64,000 bases of DNA from Luteitalea sp. TBR-22 (GCF_016865485.1 NZ_AP024452.1:3804501-3868500), one strand, 5' to 3'; positions 1 to 9,525 are shown, counted from the first letter of the stretch. A program made the numbers and translations. The notes: a model not told the origin generated them from the sequence alone.

Positions 1-708
1 CTCCCGCGAGAACCAGCGGGCGCGCAGCGCCGCAACGATCCCGGCATCGACCGGCGCGGCGAAGGTCTCGCCAGTGCGCGCGAGGCGTCCGACGTGCAGT
101 TCGTGGAGCGTGCCGACCGCCGAGAGCGCGGCCACCGCCTCCGACGAGACCCCACCACCGACAATCACCCGCACCGGTTCGATGGCGGCCTGCAGGCGCG
201 CGAGCGCCACGGCGCGCTCGGCCCAGGTGGTCCCCGCGCCGGCCGACAACACCCGATCGACCTGCGCGCACCGATGCAGCGCCGCCGCGGGATCCACCGT
301 GAGCCGTTCGACGGCGCGATGCACCGTGAGGCGCGCCCGCGGCACGCGCTCGGCGACCAGTGCGAGCGCCGCCTCGTCGAGCTCGGTGCCGCCGTCGGCG
401 GCCGGTCGCACGTAGCCGGTGACGACATCCACCGGGAGATCGGCCAACGCAGCGGCATCGCGCGCGATCTCGGCGCGGTGCGCGTCGTCGCCGACGACGA
501 ACGTGTTGCGCGGCCGCACCATCACGCGCAACGGCAGGCGGACGCGGGCCAGCAACGCCTCGACGAGCCGCACGTCCGGCGTGAGTCCGTCTTCATGGAT
601 GTCGCGCACCACCTCGACGCGGGTGGCGCCGCCGGCCTCGGCGGCAAGGGCGTCCTCGACAGACATGACGATGACCTCGAGGTGGGTTTCCGGACCGGCC
701 GTGCTCAC
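1..708 (-). CDS. cutC: CutC family protein (copper homeostasis), C-terminus cut by the window edge
   Basis: The reading frame runs from a GTG at 708 off the left end of the window without a stop (236 codons visible). The N-terminal part ([17 protein letters not shown], then a GLTP segment and VMVRPR near residue 65) is the typical TIM-barrel start of the CutC family, which has been linked to copper tolerance although its biochemical role is disputed. CutC proteins are about 240-250 residues, so only a short tail is missing. The GTG overlaps the TGA of the upstream DUF255 gene as GTGA, which implies translational coupling and an operon. The start was chosen for that overlap. Family assignment is fairly secure; function is by homology only. 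Confidence 0.8.
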   Translation of the reverse strand, partial: MSTAGPETHLEVIVMSVEDALAAEAGGATRVEVVRDIHEDGLTPDVRLVEALLARVRLPLRVMVRPRNTFVVGDDAHRAEIARDAAALADLPVDVVTGYVRPAADGGTELDEAALALVAERVPRARLTVHRAVERLTVDPAAALHRCAQVDRVLSAGAGTTWAERAVALARLQAAIEPVRVIVGGGVSSEAVAALSAVGTLHELHVGRLARTGETFAAPVDAGIVAALRARWFSRE

Positions 709-2852
709 ACGGCACCTCCCAGTTGGCGCGCGAGCGTGTCGGGGTCGGTGGTCGGGGCCTGGCACGCAAAGCCCTCGCACACGTAGGCCGTCGGACGCTG
801 GTCGCGCAGGGTCAGCGTCTCGAGGAACGGCAGCAGGTGGGCCAGGCGCGCCTGCGCATGGCCCGGGGTCACGGGCACGACGACGGCGAACGGCAAGTAG
901 CGCTGCGCCACCACGTCGTGCAGCGCGAGCGTCGCGGGATCGGCCGGGTCGCCGACGATCACCACCTGCCGCATGCCGGCGTGGTAGGTCGTCAGGCCGG
1001 CAAGCAGGTACGGCACCGCCCGCGCCGCCCTGCCGATCGCCATGCCGCCGCGGGCGAGCGTACGCTCGATGCGCGCCAGCGCGGCCGCATCGGGCATGAG
1101 GTGCACGAGGCGCAGCAGGTTCATGACGGCCACGGCGCTGGCGGCGGGCTCGGCACCGTCGTAGTCCTCCTTCATGCGCAGCAGCACCGTCGGGTCGTCG
1201 CCGGTGGTCGAGAACCATCCGCCCCCGACCTCGTCCCAGAAGCGGTCGTCGAGCTGCGCGTGCAGGTCGCGGGTCCATTCGAGCCAGGCGGCGTCACCGG
1301 TCGCCTCGAACAGCTCGAGCAGCCCCCAGGCCAGGCATGCGTAATCCTCGGCGTACCCGTCGATGGCGGCCTCGCCGGCGCGCCAGCGCCGCAGCAGCAC
1401 GCCCCGGTTGGCGTCCCACAGGGTGTCGCGCACGAACTGCGCGGCGCGCTCGGCGGCCCGCAGCCAGGTCTCGGCCTGGGCGCTGCGACCACGCAACTGC
1501 CGCGCCGCCCGCGCGAAGGCGGCGATGGCCAGGCCGTTCCACGCGGTGAGCACCTTGTCGTCGAGCGACGGGCGCGGACGCTGGCGGCGCGCCTCGTGCA
1601 GGCGCACCCGCACGGTGCGGAGGTCGCGGATGATCTCGTCCACCGGGCGGCCGAAGTCGCGGGCGAGGTCCTCGATGTCGCGCGCGACGTACAGCACGTT
1701 CCGGCCGCGCAGCTCGCCGAGCGGGTCGGCGGCGTTGCCCTCGGCAGTGACGCCGAACCGCGCCGCGGCGAGCGGGGCGAGCGCGTCGCCGACCGCCTCG
1801 GCCAGTTCCTCGAGGCTCCACAGGTAGAAGGCGCCCTCCGACGGCCGCGCGTGGGGACGTCCGGCCTCGTCGGCCGGCACGCTGTCGGCGTCCTCTGCCG
1901 ACAGGAAGCCGCCCTCGGCGCCGGTGAGCTCGCGCGCGACGTAGGCCAGCGTGTCCTCGGCCACCGAGGCATGGAAGGGGTCGCCCGACACCTGTCCGGC
2001 CTCGAGCAGCGCCAGGACCATCTGGGCCTGGTCGTACAGCATCTTCTCGAAGTGCGGCACGCGCCAGAAGGCGTCGACCGAGTACCTGTGGATGCCACCG
2101 CCGACGTGATCCCGGAGGCCGCCCGTGCTCATCGCGCGGAGCGTCTCCAGCGCCATGTCGAGGCCTTCGGTGTTCCCCGAGAGGGCGTGATGCCGCAGCA
2201 GGAACAGCAGCTCCGACGGGCGCGGGAACTTCGGGGCGGTGCCGAAGCCGCCCCATCGCGCGTCGTAGGCCTTGACGTACTCGGCCAGGCCCTCGTCCAG
2301 CGCCTGGGGCGGGGCGACGTGGACCCCGCCGTCGGCCGGGGCCTCGGGGCGGGTCGCCTGGCGGAGGCGATCGGCGAGCGTGGCCGCCGACGTGGTGACC
2401 CGCTCGCGCTCCTCGCGCCAGGTGCGGCTGATCTCCTCGAGCACGTCGAGCAGGCCGGGCCGCCCGTGACGCGCGGTCGGCGGAAAGTACGTGCCGCCGT
2501 AGAACGGCTCGAGGTCGGGCGTGAGGAACACGGTCATCGGCCAGCCGCCCTGCCCCGTCGTGGCCTGCACGAACAGCATGTAGACACGGTCGATGTCGGG
2601 ACGCTCCTCGCGGTCGACCTTGATGCTGACGAAGTGCGCGTTGAGCGCCGCGGCGATGCCGGCGTGCTCGAACGACTCGCGCTCCATCACGTGGCACCAG
2701 TGGCACGTGCTGTAGCCGATCGACAGGAAGATGGGCTTCTGCTCGGCCCGCGCACGGGCGAGGGCCTCAGGGCCCCACGGATACCAGTCGACGGGATTGG
2801 CGGCATGCTGGAGCAGGTAGGGACTGCGCTCGCCAGCCAGACGGTTGGCCAT
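705..2852 (-). CDS. Thioredoxin domain / DUF255 protein (YyaL, SSP411-like)
   Basis: This 715-residue protein opens with the family signature [17 protein letters not shown] (residues 10-26), followed by a thioredoxin-like fold with a CHWC redox pair at residues 50-53. The large C-terminal part resembles the alpha/alpha-barrel of six-hairpin glycosidase-like proteins, as in all YyaL/SSP411 members. The full family length is present. The biochemical role is not established; the redox pair suggests thiol chemistry. The ATG at 2852 is preceded by no clear ribosome binding site. It is divergent from the DJ-1-like gene at 2900, and its stop overlaps the cutC start by 4 nt. Confidence 0.88.
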   Translation of the reverse strand: MANRLAGERSPYLLQHAANPVDWYPWGPEALARARAEQKPIFLSIGYSTCHWCHVMERESFEHAGIAAALNAHFVSIKVDREERPDIDRVYMLFVQATTGQGGWPMTVFLTPDLEPFYGGTYFPPTARHGRPGLLDVLEEISRTWREERERVTTSAATLADRLRQATRPEAPADGGVHVAPPQALDEGLAEYVKAYDARWGGFGTAPKFPRPSELLFLLRHHALSGNTEGLDMALETLRAMSTGGLRDHVGGGIHRYSVDAFWRVPHFEKMLYDQAQMVLALLEAGQVSGDPFHASVAEDTLAYVARELTGAEGGFLSAEDADSVPADEAGRPHARPSEGAFYLWSLEELAEAVGDALAPLAAARFGVTAEGNAADPLGELRGRNVLYVARDIEDLARDFGRPVDEIIRDLRTVRVRLHEARRQRPRPSLDDKVLTAWNGLAIAAFARAARQLRGRSAQAETWLRAAERAAQFVRDTLWDANRGVLLRRWRAGEAAIDGYAEDYACLAWGLLELFEATGDAAWLEWTRDLHAQLDDRFWDEVGGGWFSTTGDDPTVLLRMKEDYDGAEPAASAVAVMNLLRLVHLMPDAAALARIERTLARGGMAIGRAARAVPYLLAGLTTYHAGMRQVVIVGDPADPATLALHDVVAQRYLPFAVVVPVTPGHAQARLAHLLPFLETLTLRDQRPTAYVCEGFACQAPTTDPDTLARQLGGAV

Positions 2853-2899
2853 CTGGCCATCTTAGCCCTGTTGTAATATCGCCGACTGGAGACCGTGTC

Positions 2900-3439
2900 G
2901 TGACTGCCGACCCTCGCAAGCGCGTGGCCCTGCTGGTGGAAGATGAGTTCGAGGACGCCGACCTGGCGGGCACGGCCGACCTCCTGCGCTCGTCCGGACT
3001 GGAGGTCGTGCTGGTCGGCCCGATTGCCGGCCGCGCCTATCACGGCCGCAAGGGCCTTGCGGTGACGGCGGACCTGCCGGCCGGCAAGGCCACGGTGCGC
3101 GACTTCGACGCCGTGGTGATCCCCGGAGGCTGGGCCCCCGACCGCATGCGCATGCGCCACGCGATGACCGACCTGGTGCGCGACATGATCGCGGCCGGCA
3201 AGCCGGTGGCCGCCATCGACCGCGGTGCGCAGTTGCTCATCTCGGTCAAGGCCGTGGGCGGGCGCACGATCACCTGCTGGCCCTCGATCGCCATCGACGT
3301 CAAGAACGCCGGTGGTCGGTACGTCGATCGGCCGGTCGTCGAGGACGGGTGCGTGATCACCGCCCGCAAGGCCGACGACGTCCCGCACTTCGCGGCGGCG
3401 ATCCTGAAGGCGCTCGGCAACCTGCAGCCGGCCTCCTGA
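2900..3439 (+). CDS. DJ-1/PfpI family protein lacking the nucleophile Cys
   Basis: The 179-residue protein has the class-I glutamine amidotransferase-like fold of the DJ-1/PfpI family: an N-terminal beta strand with the acidic segment LLVEDEFED, AVVIPGGWAPDRMR (residues 71-84) and the elbow strand near residue 105. In active members the elbow reads AICHG with a nucleophilic Cys. Here it reads AAIDRGAQLLIS, so residue 107 is Asp and the following His is Arg. Protease, deglycase or chaperone activity that depends on that Cys is therefore unlikely. The GTG start at 2900 has a GGAG 8-9 nt upstream. It is followed after 13 nt by galK on the same strand. Confidence 0.85.
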   Translation: MTADPRKRVALLVEDEFEDADLAGTADLLRSSGLEVVLVGPIAGRAYHGRKGLAVTADLPAGKATVRDFDAVVIPGGWAPDRMRMRHAMTDLVRDMIAAGKPVAAIDRGAQLLISVKAVGGRTITCWPSIAIDVKNAGGRYVDRPVVEDGCVITARKADDVPHFAAAILKALGNLQPAS

Positions 3440-3452
3440 GGCGCCTCGCCAC

Positions 3453-4568
3453 GTGACCGACATCCCGCGCCACGACATCATCCGGCACCTCGGCCACCGC
3501 CGCACCATCATCGGCGAGGCCCCCGGCCGGGTGAACCTGATCGGGGAGCACACCGACTACTCCGGCGGCTTCGTGCTGCCCACGGTGATCCCGCAGACCA
3601 CGGCGGTGGCGGTCGCGGCCAACAGCGAGCCGGCGGCACGGGTCTGGAGCGCGTCGGTCCCGCACGACGAGCAGCAGGCCCGTTTCGTGGTCGGCGAGGA
3701 GCAGCGTCGCGGATCGTGGGTCGACTACGTGCAGGGCGCGAGCGCCGTGCTCCGCGCGGCCGGACATCCGGTCGGCGGCTTCGACGCGGTGATCCGATCC
3801 GAGGTGCCGCTCGGCAGCGGGTTGTCGTCGAGTGCGTCGCTGTCGGTGTCGGTGCTGCGGGCACTGCGCGAGCTGTTCCAGTTGCGGATCGACGACGTCG
3901 TGCTCGCCGGCCTGGCGCGCCGCGTCGAGACCGACTTCATCGGCGTGCCGATCGGCGTGATGGACCCGATTGCCTGCGCCCTCGGGGCCAACCACCACGC
4001 GCTGTTCCTCGACACGCGCGACCTCTCGTGGCAGCTGGTGCGCATCCCCTCGACGGCCGAGTTCGCGGTCGTCAACTCGGGCATCAGGCACAGCATCTCG
4101 TCGGGCCACTACCGCATCCGCCGGCAGGAACTCGAGGCCGGCATCCGGGCGCTGGGGGTGCACGAACCGCGGGAGATGACCGACGTCGAGATGCGGCGGC
4201 TGGAGACGCTGCCGGCGCTGCTGCAGAAGCGGGTGCAGCACGTCATCACCGAGAACGCCCGCGTGCTCGAGGCGGTCGACGCGCTGCGGCGCCGCGACAT
4301 GCCCCGGTTCGGGCAGTTGATGAACGCCTCGCACAAGTCACTGCGCGACGACTACGAGGTGTCGATCCCCGAGATCGACCGGATGGTGGAGATCGCGCAG
4401 GCGCAGCGCGGCGTGCTCGGCGCACGGATCACCGGCGGCGGGTTCGGTGGCTCCATCGTCATCCTGACGACGGCCGGCAACGCGGCCAGGGTGGCCGCGG
4501 CCGTCGCGAAGGCGTCGCGCGACGAGTTGCGCCTCACCCCGCAGGTGCTCGTCCCGGCGCCGGCGTAG
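3453..4568 (+). CDS. galK: Galactokinase
   Basis: GalK phosphorylates alpha-D-galactose at C1 with ATP, the first committed step of the Leloir pathway. The 371 residues match the usual length. The galactokinase signature GRVNLIGEHTDYSGGF lies at residues 25-40, the GHMP ATP-binding loop PLGSGLSSSAS at 119-129 and the third GHMP motif ITGGGFGGS near 327. The segment around the catalytic Asp reads VMDPIACALG instead of the common MDQ, but the Asp is kept. The GTG start at 3453 lies 13 nt behind the DJ-1-like gene. The SGLT-type symporter 64 nt downstream suggests a galactose uptake and phosphorylation pair, although galT and galE are not in the window. Confidence 0.92.
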   Translation: MTDIPRHDIIRHLGHRRTIIGEAPGRVNLIGEHTDYSGGFVLPTVIPQTTAVAVAANSEPAARVWSASVPHDEQQARFVVGEEQRRGSWVDYVQGASAVLRAAGHPVGGFDAVIRSEVPLGSGLSSSASLSVSVLRALRELFQLRIDDVVLAGLARRVETDFIGVPIGVMDPIACALGANHHALFLDTRDLSWQLVRIPSTAEFAVVNSGIRHSISSGHYRIRRQELEAGIRALGVHEPREMTDVEMRRLETLPALLQKRVQHVITENARVLEAVDALRRRDMPRFGQLMNASHKSLRDDYEVSIPEIDRMVEIAQAQRGVLGARITGGGFGGSIVILTTAGNAARVAAAVAKASRDELRLTPQVLVPAPA

Positions 4569-4617
4569 GACCGCGGGCCGTCGCTCCCCGCCGCACGAGC
4601 CGCAGGCCGCGTTCGAC

Positions 4618-4623
4618 TAGAAT
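4618..4623 (+). promoter_or_regulatory. Candidate -10 box (TAGAAT) for the SGLT-type symporter
   Basis: TAGAAT lies 9 nt upstream of the ATG at 4633. Transcription from this box would start within a few bases of the start codon, giving a leaderless or near-leaderless mRNA. No convincing -35 element is visible. Confidence 0.4.
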
Positions 4624-4632
4624 CGGCCGCAC

Positions 4633-6231
4633 ATGACCGGCCTCGACTTCGCCGTGCTCGCGGCGTACTTCCTGCTGATCCTCGGCATCGGCTTCTGGTT
4701 CGCGCGCGGAGAGCGGTCGTCGCAGGCGTACTTCCTCGCCGATCGCAACGTCGGGTGGTTCGCCATCGGCACGTCGCTGTTTGCCACCAACATCTCGAGC
4801 GAGCACTTCATCGGGCTGGCGGGATCGGGCGCCACGACCGGCCTGGCCGTCGGCCACTTCGAGTGGCTCGCGGTGTTCATGGTGCTGACCCTGGGCTGGG
4901 TGTTCACGCCCTTCTACCTGCGCAGCGCCGTGTTCACGATGCCCGAGTTCCTCGAGCGCCGCTACGGGCCGGCGTGTCGGTGGTACCTGACCAGCGTCTC
5001 GGTGGCGGCCTACATCTTCACGAAGATCTCGGTCTCGTTGTACGCGGGCGCGCTGTTGCTCGAGACCCTGCTCGGTTGGGACTTCTACACGTCGGCGGTG
5101 ATCATGGTCGTCTCCACCGGCGTCTACACGGTGGCCGGCGGGCTGTCGGCCGTCATCTACACCGAGTTGGTGCAGGCCATCATCCTGCTCGGCGGGGCCG
5201 TGGTGCTCACCGCCCTCGGCTTGCGCGAGGTGGGCGGCTGGGGGGCGTTGCGGGCGCAGGTGCCGCCCGACTTCTTCTCGATGATCCGGCCGGTGTCGCA
5301 CCCGGACTTCCCGTGGACCGGCATCTTCTTCGGCGCGCCGATCCTCGGCCTCTGGTACTGGTGCACCGACCAGGCGATGGTGCAGCGCGTGCTCGGCGCG
5401 CGCAGCGAGTCGGAGGCGCGGGCCGGCACGATGCTGGCCGGCCTGCTGAAGGTGACGCCGGTGTTCGTGCTGGTGCTGCCCGGCATCATCGCCCGGGCGC
5501 TCTATGCCGACGTCAACGGCGACAACGCGTATCCGCTGCTCGTGCTGCGCCTGCTGCCGCCCGGCCTGACGGGCCTGATGGTCGCCGCGCTGATGGCGGC
5601 GTTGATGTCGTCGCTGGCCGCCACCTTCAATTCGAGTTCCACCCTGGTCACCTTCGACGTCTACCGGAAGCTGCGACCAGCCGCGACCGAGGCGCAGCTG
5701 GTGCGGGTGGGTCAACTCGCCACGGTGGTGATGGTGGTGCTCGGCATCCTGTGGGTGCCGTTCATCCGCGGCCTGAACTCGCAGGTGTTCGTCTACCTGC
5801 AGAGCGTGTCGGCCTACATCAGCCCACCGATCGCCGTCGTGTTCCTGTTCGGCGTGTTCTGGCCGCGCGCCACCAAGGAAGGCGCGGTGGCCGCCCTGGC
5901 GTGCGGCGCAGTGCTCGGCGGCGCCCGCTTCGTGCTCGAGGTGCTGAAGGCGCGGCCGTGGGTGGCCGACACGCCGGCCCTGCACGCGTTGGTGTCCATC
6001 AACTTCCTGCACTTCGCGACCCTGCTGTTCGTCATCGCGACGGCCCTGCTCGTCGCGGTGTCGCTCGCGACGCCGCCGCCGCAGGCCGAGCGGATCCGCG
6101 GCCTGACCTTCGCGACCCTCGAAGGCGGCTACGCGCGCACCCCGGCCGAACGTGCGTCGATGCGGTGGCAGGCGCCCCTGTCGGTGGCGCTCATGCTGGG
6201 CGTGATCGCCCTCTGGATCACGTTCAGGTAG
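4633..6231 (+). CDS. Sodium:solute symporter, SGLT type (SLC5-like)
   Basis: The 532-residue polytopic membrane protein has the hydrophobic profile of a solute:sodium symporter with about 13-14 helices. The segment ATNISSEHFIGLAGSG (about residues 51-66) is diagnostic for the SGLT branch, and WYWCTDQAMVQRVLGA near residue 240 closely matches the glucose/galactose-type WYWC-DQ-VQR motif. A Na+-coupled hexose role is therefore likely. Its position directly behind galK fits galactose import, but substrate choice cannot be read from sequence. It ends 24 nt from the convergent YihY gene. Confidence 0.88.
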   Translation: MTGLDFAVLAAYFLLILGIGFWFARGERSSQAYFLADRNVGWFAIGTSLFATNISSEHFIGLAGSGATTGLAVGHFEWLAVFMVLTLGWVFTPFYLRSAVFTMPEFLERRYGPACRWYLTSVSVAAYIFTKISVSLYAGALLLETLLGWDFYTSAVIMVVSTGVYTVAGGLSAVIYTELVQAIILLGGAVVLTALGLREVGGWGALRAQVPPDFFSMIRPVSHPDFPWTGIFFGAPILGLWYWCTDQAMVQRVLGARSESEARAGTMLAGLLKVTPVFVLVLPGIIARALYADVNGDNAYPLLVLRLLPPGLTGLMVAALMAALMSSLAATFNSSSTLVTFDVYRKLRPAATEAQLVRVGQLATVVMVVLGILWVPFIRGLNSQVFVYLQSVSAYISPPIAVVFLFGVFWPRATKEGAVAALACGAVLGGARFVLEVLKARPWVADTPALHALVSINFLHFATLLFVIATALLVAVSLATPPPQAERIRGLTFATLEGGYARTPAERASMRWQAPLSVALMLGVIALWITFR

Positions 6232-6255
6232 GCCGGCCCGGCCTGGCGTGCGACG

Positions 6256-7191
6256 TCAGACGTCAGGCTGCCGGGCCAGGCGCCTGATCTGCGCGTACGC
6301 GACCGTCAACTCGACCCCGTACAACAACACGGCCGACGACACGTACACCCACAGCAGGAAGACGACGACGCCGGCAATCGTGCCGTGGACGCTGAAGCGC
6401 GAGAGGTCGCGCACGTACCAGCTGAACCCGGCGAGGGCGACACGCCACAGCAGGCCGGCGATGATCGCCCCCGGCCACACGTCGCGGAACCGCACCTTGT
6501 TGGTGTTGGGCACGAAGTAGAAGATCAGCCCGGTCACGCCGATGAACAGCAGCGTGCTGGCCCAGCGCGCCCAGACGCCGCGCGCCCACTCGGCGGCCGG
6601 CGTCTCGCCGACCCGCGCGGCGAACCAGTTCGACTCGACCACCGAGCCGGCGCTGATGATCGTCAGGGCGGTCACCAGCAGCACGCTCGCGGTGGCGAGC
6701 ATCAGGAACGCCACGAGCTTGTGCTTGAAGAAGTTCGGCTGCCGCTCGACCTTCCAGGCGTAGTTGACGGCAGTCGTGATGGCGCCGAAGACGCCGAGCG
6801 ATGACCAGATCATCAGCAGGCTGGCGAAGAACCCGAGCTGGAAGCGCTGCTGCCGGAAAGCGTCGATCTGGGTGGACAGGAAGTCGAACTGGCGCGGGAA
6901 GTAGCGCAGCACGAAGCCGAGGACGCGCAGGCGTGCGTCCTCGTCGGTGGTGGCGCTGCCGAGGATGGAGAACAGCAGCAGGAAGAGCGGAAACAGCGAC
7001 AGCAACGCGTAGTAGGAGATCGACGACGCGTAGGTCAGGTTGTCGCTGTTGAAGAAGCGGACCAGGGCCCGCCAGGAGGCGACCGCGACGGCGCGGGGCA
7101 CCGACAGGAGCGGGCGCCACGCCTGCCGCGCGCCCGACGGACGCGGATCGCCCGGTTCGGGCACGGCGGCGAGGGCGTGAGGTCGGCTCAC
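6256..7191 (-). CDS. YihY/virulence factor BrkB family inner-membrane protein
   Basis: This 311-residue protein shows six hydrophobic segments and the YihY/BrkB features SYYALLSLFPLFLLLFS early in the protein and a conserved NYAW-containing helix in the middle. The C-terminal part has FYFVPNTNKVRFRDVWPGA, typical of the family. Family members are inner-membrane proteins of poorly known function; the old ribonuclease BN name is incorrect. It is the last gene of a minus-strand set with the two small YtxH-like proteins (gap 48 nt), which suggests an envelope-related unit. The ATG at 7191 is the natural start. Confidence 0.88.
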   Translation of the reverse strand: MSRPHALAAVPEPGDPRPSGARQAWRPLLSVPRAVAVASWRALVRFFNSDNLTYASSISYYALLSLFPLFLLLFSILGSATTDEDARLRVLGFVLRYFPRQFDFLSTQIDAFRQQRFQLGFFASLLMIWSSLGVFGAITTAVNYAWKVERQPNFFKHKLVAFLMLATASVLLVTALTIISAGSVVESNWFAARVGETPAAEWARGVWARWASTLLFIGVTGLIFYFVPNTNKVRFRDVWPGAIIAGLLWRVALAGFSWYVRDLSRFSVHGTIAGVVVFLLWVYVSSAVLLYGVELTVAYAQIRRLARQPDV

Positions 7192-7239
7192 TGGGCTGGG
7201 GCGGGTGGGGACTGTCCCACCCGCGGCGAGGCTACCGGA

Positions 7240-7566
7240 TCAACTGAAGGGCTGATCGGGGTCGGCGACCACCTCGGGATCACGGCCCTCGCGGACGGCC
7301 TGGGCCGCCTCGCGCGCCTTCTCGGCGGCGGTCTGGTACATGGCCTTGCCGCGCTCGGCGAACTGCGCGACGCGATCGGAGGCCGAGCCCAGGCCCTCGC
7401 GCGCCTTCTCCTTGACGCGCTGGGCCCGCTCGGCCACCTCGCGACGGGTCTCGTCGCCCGCCCGCGGCGCGAACAGCAGCGCCAGGCCGGCGCCGAGCAT
7501 CGAGCCCGCGATGAAGCCGATGAGGAAGGTCGCGCCGCCGTTGCGGCTGGTATCGTCGTGGCTCAT
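7240..7566 (-). CDS. YtxH domain-containing small membrane protein
   Basis: The 108-residue protein has a single N-terminal membrane segment (FLIGFIAGSMLGAGLALLFA, residues 14-33) followed by a charged, Ala/Arg-rich helical tail. This is the YtxH layout, often associated with general stress in Bacillus, but the function is unknown. The ATG at 7566 has a strong GAGGAGAG ribosome binding site 3-4 nt upstream. It lies 15 nt behind another small one-helix protein and probably belongs to the same transcript as the downstream YihY gene. Confidence 0.85.
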   Translation of the reverse strand: MSHDDTSRNGGATFLIGFIAGSMLGAGLALLFAPRAGDETRREVAERAQRVKEKAREGLGSASDRVAQFAERGKAMYQTAAEKAREAAQAVREGRDPEVVADPDQPFS

Positions 7567-7581
7567 GAGTCTCTCCTCGGG

Positions 7582-7821
7582 CTAGGCGCGCCCGGACTCC
7601 CGCGTGATGTCGCGCAGCGCCGACCAGCTCTGGTCGGCCACGCCCCGGGCGTGCTGCACCGAGGCCTGCAGGTCCTGCAACCGCCCGATGATGTCCTCGA
7701 GGCCGGGGCCGAGCTGGTCGCGCAACTCCCGTCCGTCGCGGGTCAGCAGCAGGTAGCCCGCCACCGCGCCACCCACGGCACCGGCGACGGCGGCCAGCAT
7801 GATCTTCGTCCGATCGGTCAC
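7582..7821 (-). CDS. Small single-helix membrane protein, YtxH-like
   Basis: A 79-residue protein starts at the GTG at 7821, which has a clear GGAGGA ribosome binding site about 8 nt upstream. A later ATG at 7800 is possible but has no such site. Residues 8-26 form a glycine-zipper-like membrane helix (IMLAAVAGAVGGAVAGYLL), followed by an amphipathic, coiled-coil-like tail. It resembles YtxH or apolipophorin-like stress proteins in layout only. It is the first gene of a likely three-gene unit with the YtxH and YihY genes. Confidence 0.72.
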   Translation of the reverse strand: MTDRTKIMLAAVAGAVGGAVAGYLLLTRDGRELRDQLGPGLEDIIGRLQDLQASVQHARGVADQSWSALRDITRESGRA

Positions 7822-7925
7822 GCGCTCGCTCCTCCGGCGTCGCCGCCCGCGGGTCGCCCCGCGTCCGGCACGCGTCCACGTCATTTCATCACGGGGAGGG
7901 CACGCGTGCCAGCGCCGATCGGTGG

Positions 7926-9347
7926 TCAGGCCGGTGACTCGGTCGGCGCCTCGGTGCCCACCCGGCGCCGCGGGCGCGGCGGCGACGTGATGCCGTGCTT
8001 CTTCATCTTGCTGTACAGCGTGGGGCGATACAACCCGAGCTGCTGCGCCGCGTCCTGCTTGTTCCAGTTGGTGCGCTGCAGCGCCTGCAGGATGGCCATC
8101 CGCTCGATCTCGGCGAGCGTGGCGGTGGCCGGCAGCAGGTCGGGCGAGGCGCCGGCCGGCGCGGCGGCGGCGGTGACGGTCTCGGGCAGGTCGTCGGGCT
8201 GCAGCTCCTGCCCGCGCGCCACGAGCACGCCGCGTTCGATCACGTTCTCGAGTTCGCGCACGTTGCCCGGCCAGCGGTGCTGCATCAGCCGGTGGTAGGC
8301 GGTCGGGCTCACGCCACGCAGCTGGCGGCCGTGCCGCGCGTTGTACAGCGCCAGGAAGTGCTGGCACAGCGGCGGCAGGTCCTCGAGCCGCTCCCGCAAT
8401 GCGGGCACCCGCGCGGTGATCGTGTTGATGCGGAAGTAGAGATCCTCGCGCAGGCGACCTTCGCGCAACGCCGCCTCGACGTCGACGTTGGTGGCGCAGA
8501 TCAGCCGGAAGTCGACGCGGACGCTGCGATCGCTGCCGATCGGGCGGAACTCCCGTTCCTGCAGCACGCGCAGCAGCTTGGCCTGCAGGTACGACGGCAT
8601 CTCGCCGATCTCGTCCAGCAGCAACGAGCCACCCTCGGCCATCGCCAGCAGCCCGGCCTTGTCGGTGAACGCGCCGGTGAACGCGCCACGCCGATAGCCG
8701 AACAACTCGGCTTCGATCAACTCCTTCGGGAGCGCCGCGCAGTTGATCTTGATGAACGGTCCCGGCGCGCGCGCACTCTGGGCGTGCACGGCGTTGGCGA
8801 TGAGTTCCTTGCCGGTGCCGTTCTCGCCGAGCACGAGGATGTTGGCATCGCTGCCCGCCACCGCCGCCACCAGCTCGAGCAGTTCGAGCATCTTCTTGCT
8901 CTGGCCGATGATCGCCGGGAACCGCTGGGGCGCCTCGAGCTGGCGACGCAGCTGACGGTTCTCCGCCCGCAACCGCACGCGCTCGGCCGCCCGATCGAGT
9001 TCCTCGGCCAGTTCGTCGGCCTCCACGGGACGGTTCACCACGGCGAACGCGCCGACCCGCAACCACTCCGCCGCGCGCACCGCATCCTCGAGGGGCCGCA
9101 CGACAACCGCGTCGGTCTCGGGCAAACGCTGGCGCCAGGTCCGGAGCGCCTCGGGCCCATCAGCCGCCCGCCCACTGCCGATCACCAGCAGGACGTCGGG
9201 GGCCCAGGCCTCCGCAGCCGCCTCGACACCGTCGGCGTCGGCCATCCGCAGTTCGACGACGTGGCGTTCCTGGAAGCGATCCAGGCCGATCCGGATCCCG
9301 GAGTCGGGCGCACCCACCGCCAGGAGGCGCAGCGGCGCGTCAGGCAT
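7926..9347 (-). CDS. Sigma-54-dependent transcriptional activator with a degenerate receiver domain
   Basis: With the ATG at 9347 (AAGGG 10 nt upstream) the protein has 473 residues. The N-terminal 120 residues look like a response-regulator receiver, but the phosphorylated Asp position reads VLLVIGSG, so phosphorelay control is unlikely. The AAA+ domain follows, with Walker A GENGTGKE (174-181), the sigma-54 contact loop GAFTGA (221-226), Walker B LLLDEIGE (243-250) and an arginine-finger region. A Fis-type helix-turn-helix ends the protein. It should open sigma-54 promoters. Upstream, 9367-9389 carries ACAGT and ACTGT half-sites 13 nt apart that could be an operator. An alternative in-frame start exists at 9392. 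Confidence 0.87.
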   Translation of the reverse strand: MPDAPLRLLAVGAPDSGIRIGLDRFQERHVVELRMADADGVEAAAEAWAPDVLLVIGSGRAADGPEALRTWRQRLPETDAVVVRPLEDAVRAAEWLRVGAFAVVNRPVEADELAEELDRAAERVRLRAENRQLRRQLEAPQRFPAIIGQSKKMLELLELVAAVAGSDANILVLGENGTGKELIANAVHAQSARAPGPFIKINCAALPKELIEAELFGYRRGAFTGAFTDKAGLLAMAEGGSLLLDEIGEMPSYLQAKLLRVLQEREFRPIGSDRSVRVDFRLICATNVDVEAALREGRLREDLYFRINTITARVPALRERLEDLPPLCQHFLALYNARHGRQLRGVSPTAYHRLMQHRWPGNVRELENVIERGVLVARGQELQPDDLPETVTAAAAPAGASPDLLPATATLAEIERMAILQALQRTNWNKQDAAQQLGLYRPTLYSKMKKHGITSPPRPRRRVGTEAPTESPA

Positions 9348-9513
9348 CGGAATGTCGCCCTTGCAGACAGTCGCCGTGGACCGAACTGTCATGTCTCCAA
9401 ACGCTCACTGTCGGGTTCCCATGCATTGCGGCTTCCAGCGTAGCAAACATGGACGGATGAGCCTATCGGAAGAAGTCCCGGGGCAGCGGGGCCCGAGAGT
9501 GGCGGGCGGGGCC

Positions 9514-9519
9514 TATAAT
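9514..9519 (+). promoter_or_regulatory. Perfect -10 box TATAAT placed for a leaderless start
   Basis: TATAAT ends exactly 6 nt before the ATG at 9526, which puts the expected transcription start at the A of the start codon. No ribosome binding site precedes that ATG, and no -35 match is visible. This would drive the whole leucine-degradation operon. Confidence 0.6.
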
Positions 9520-9525
9520 CCGGCC

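Noticed and set aside
94-2876. Long open frames on the plus strand opposite cutC and the DUF255 gene
   Set aside because: High GC leaves antisense frames open. They have Arg/Ala/Gly/His-rich translations without any domain, whereas the minus strand gives clear families.
4534-6012. 492-residue frame antisense to the symporter
   Set aside because: The translation is low-complexity (His, Gln, Arg) and matches nothing. The opposite strand encodes a clear SLC5 protein.
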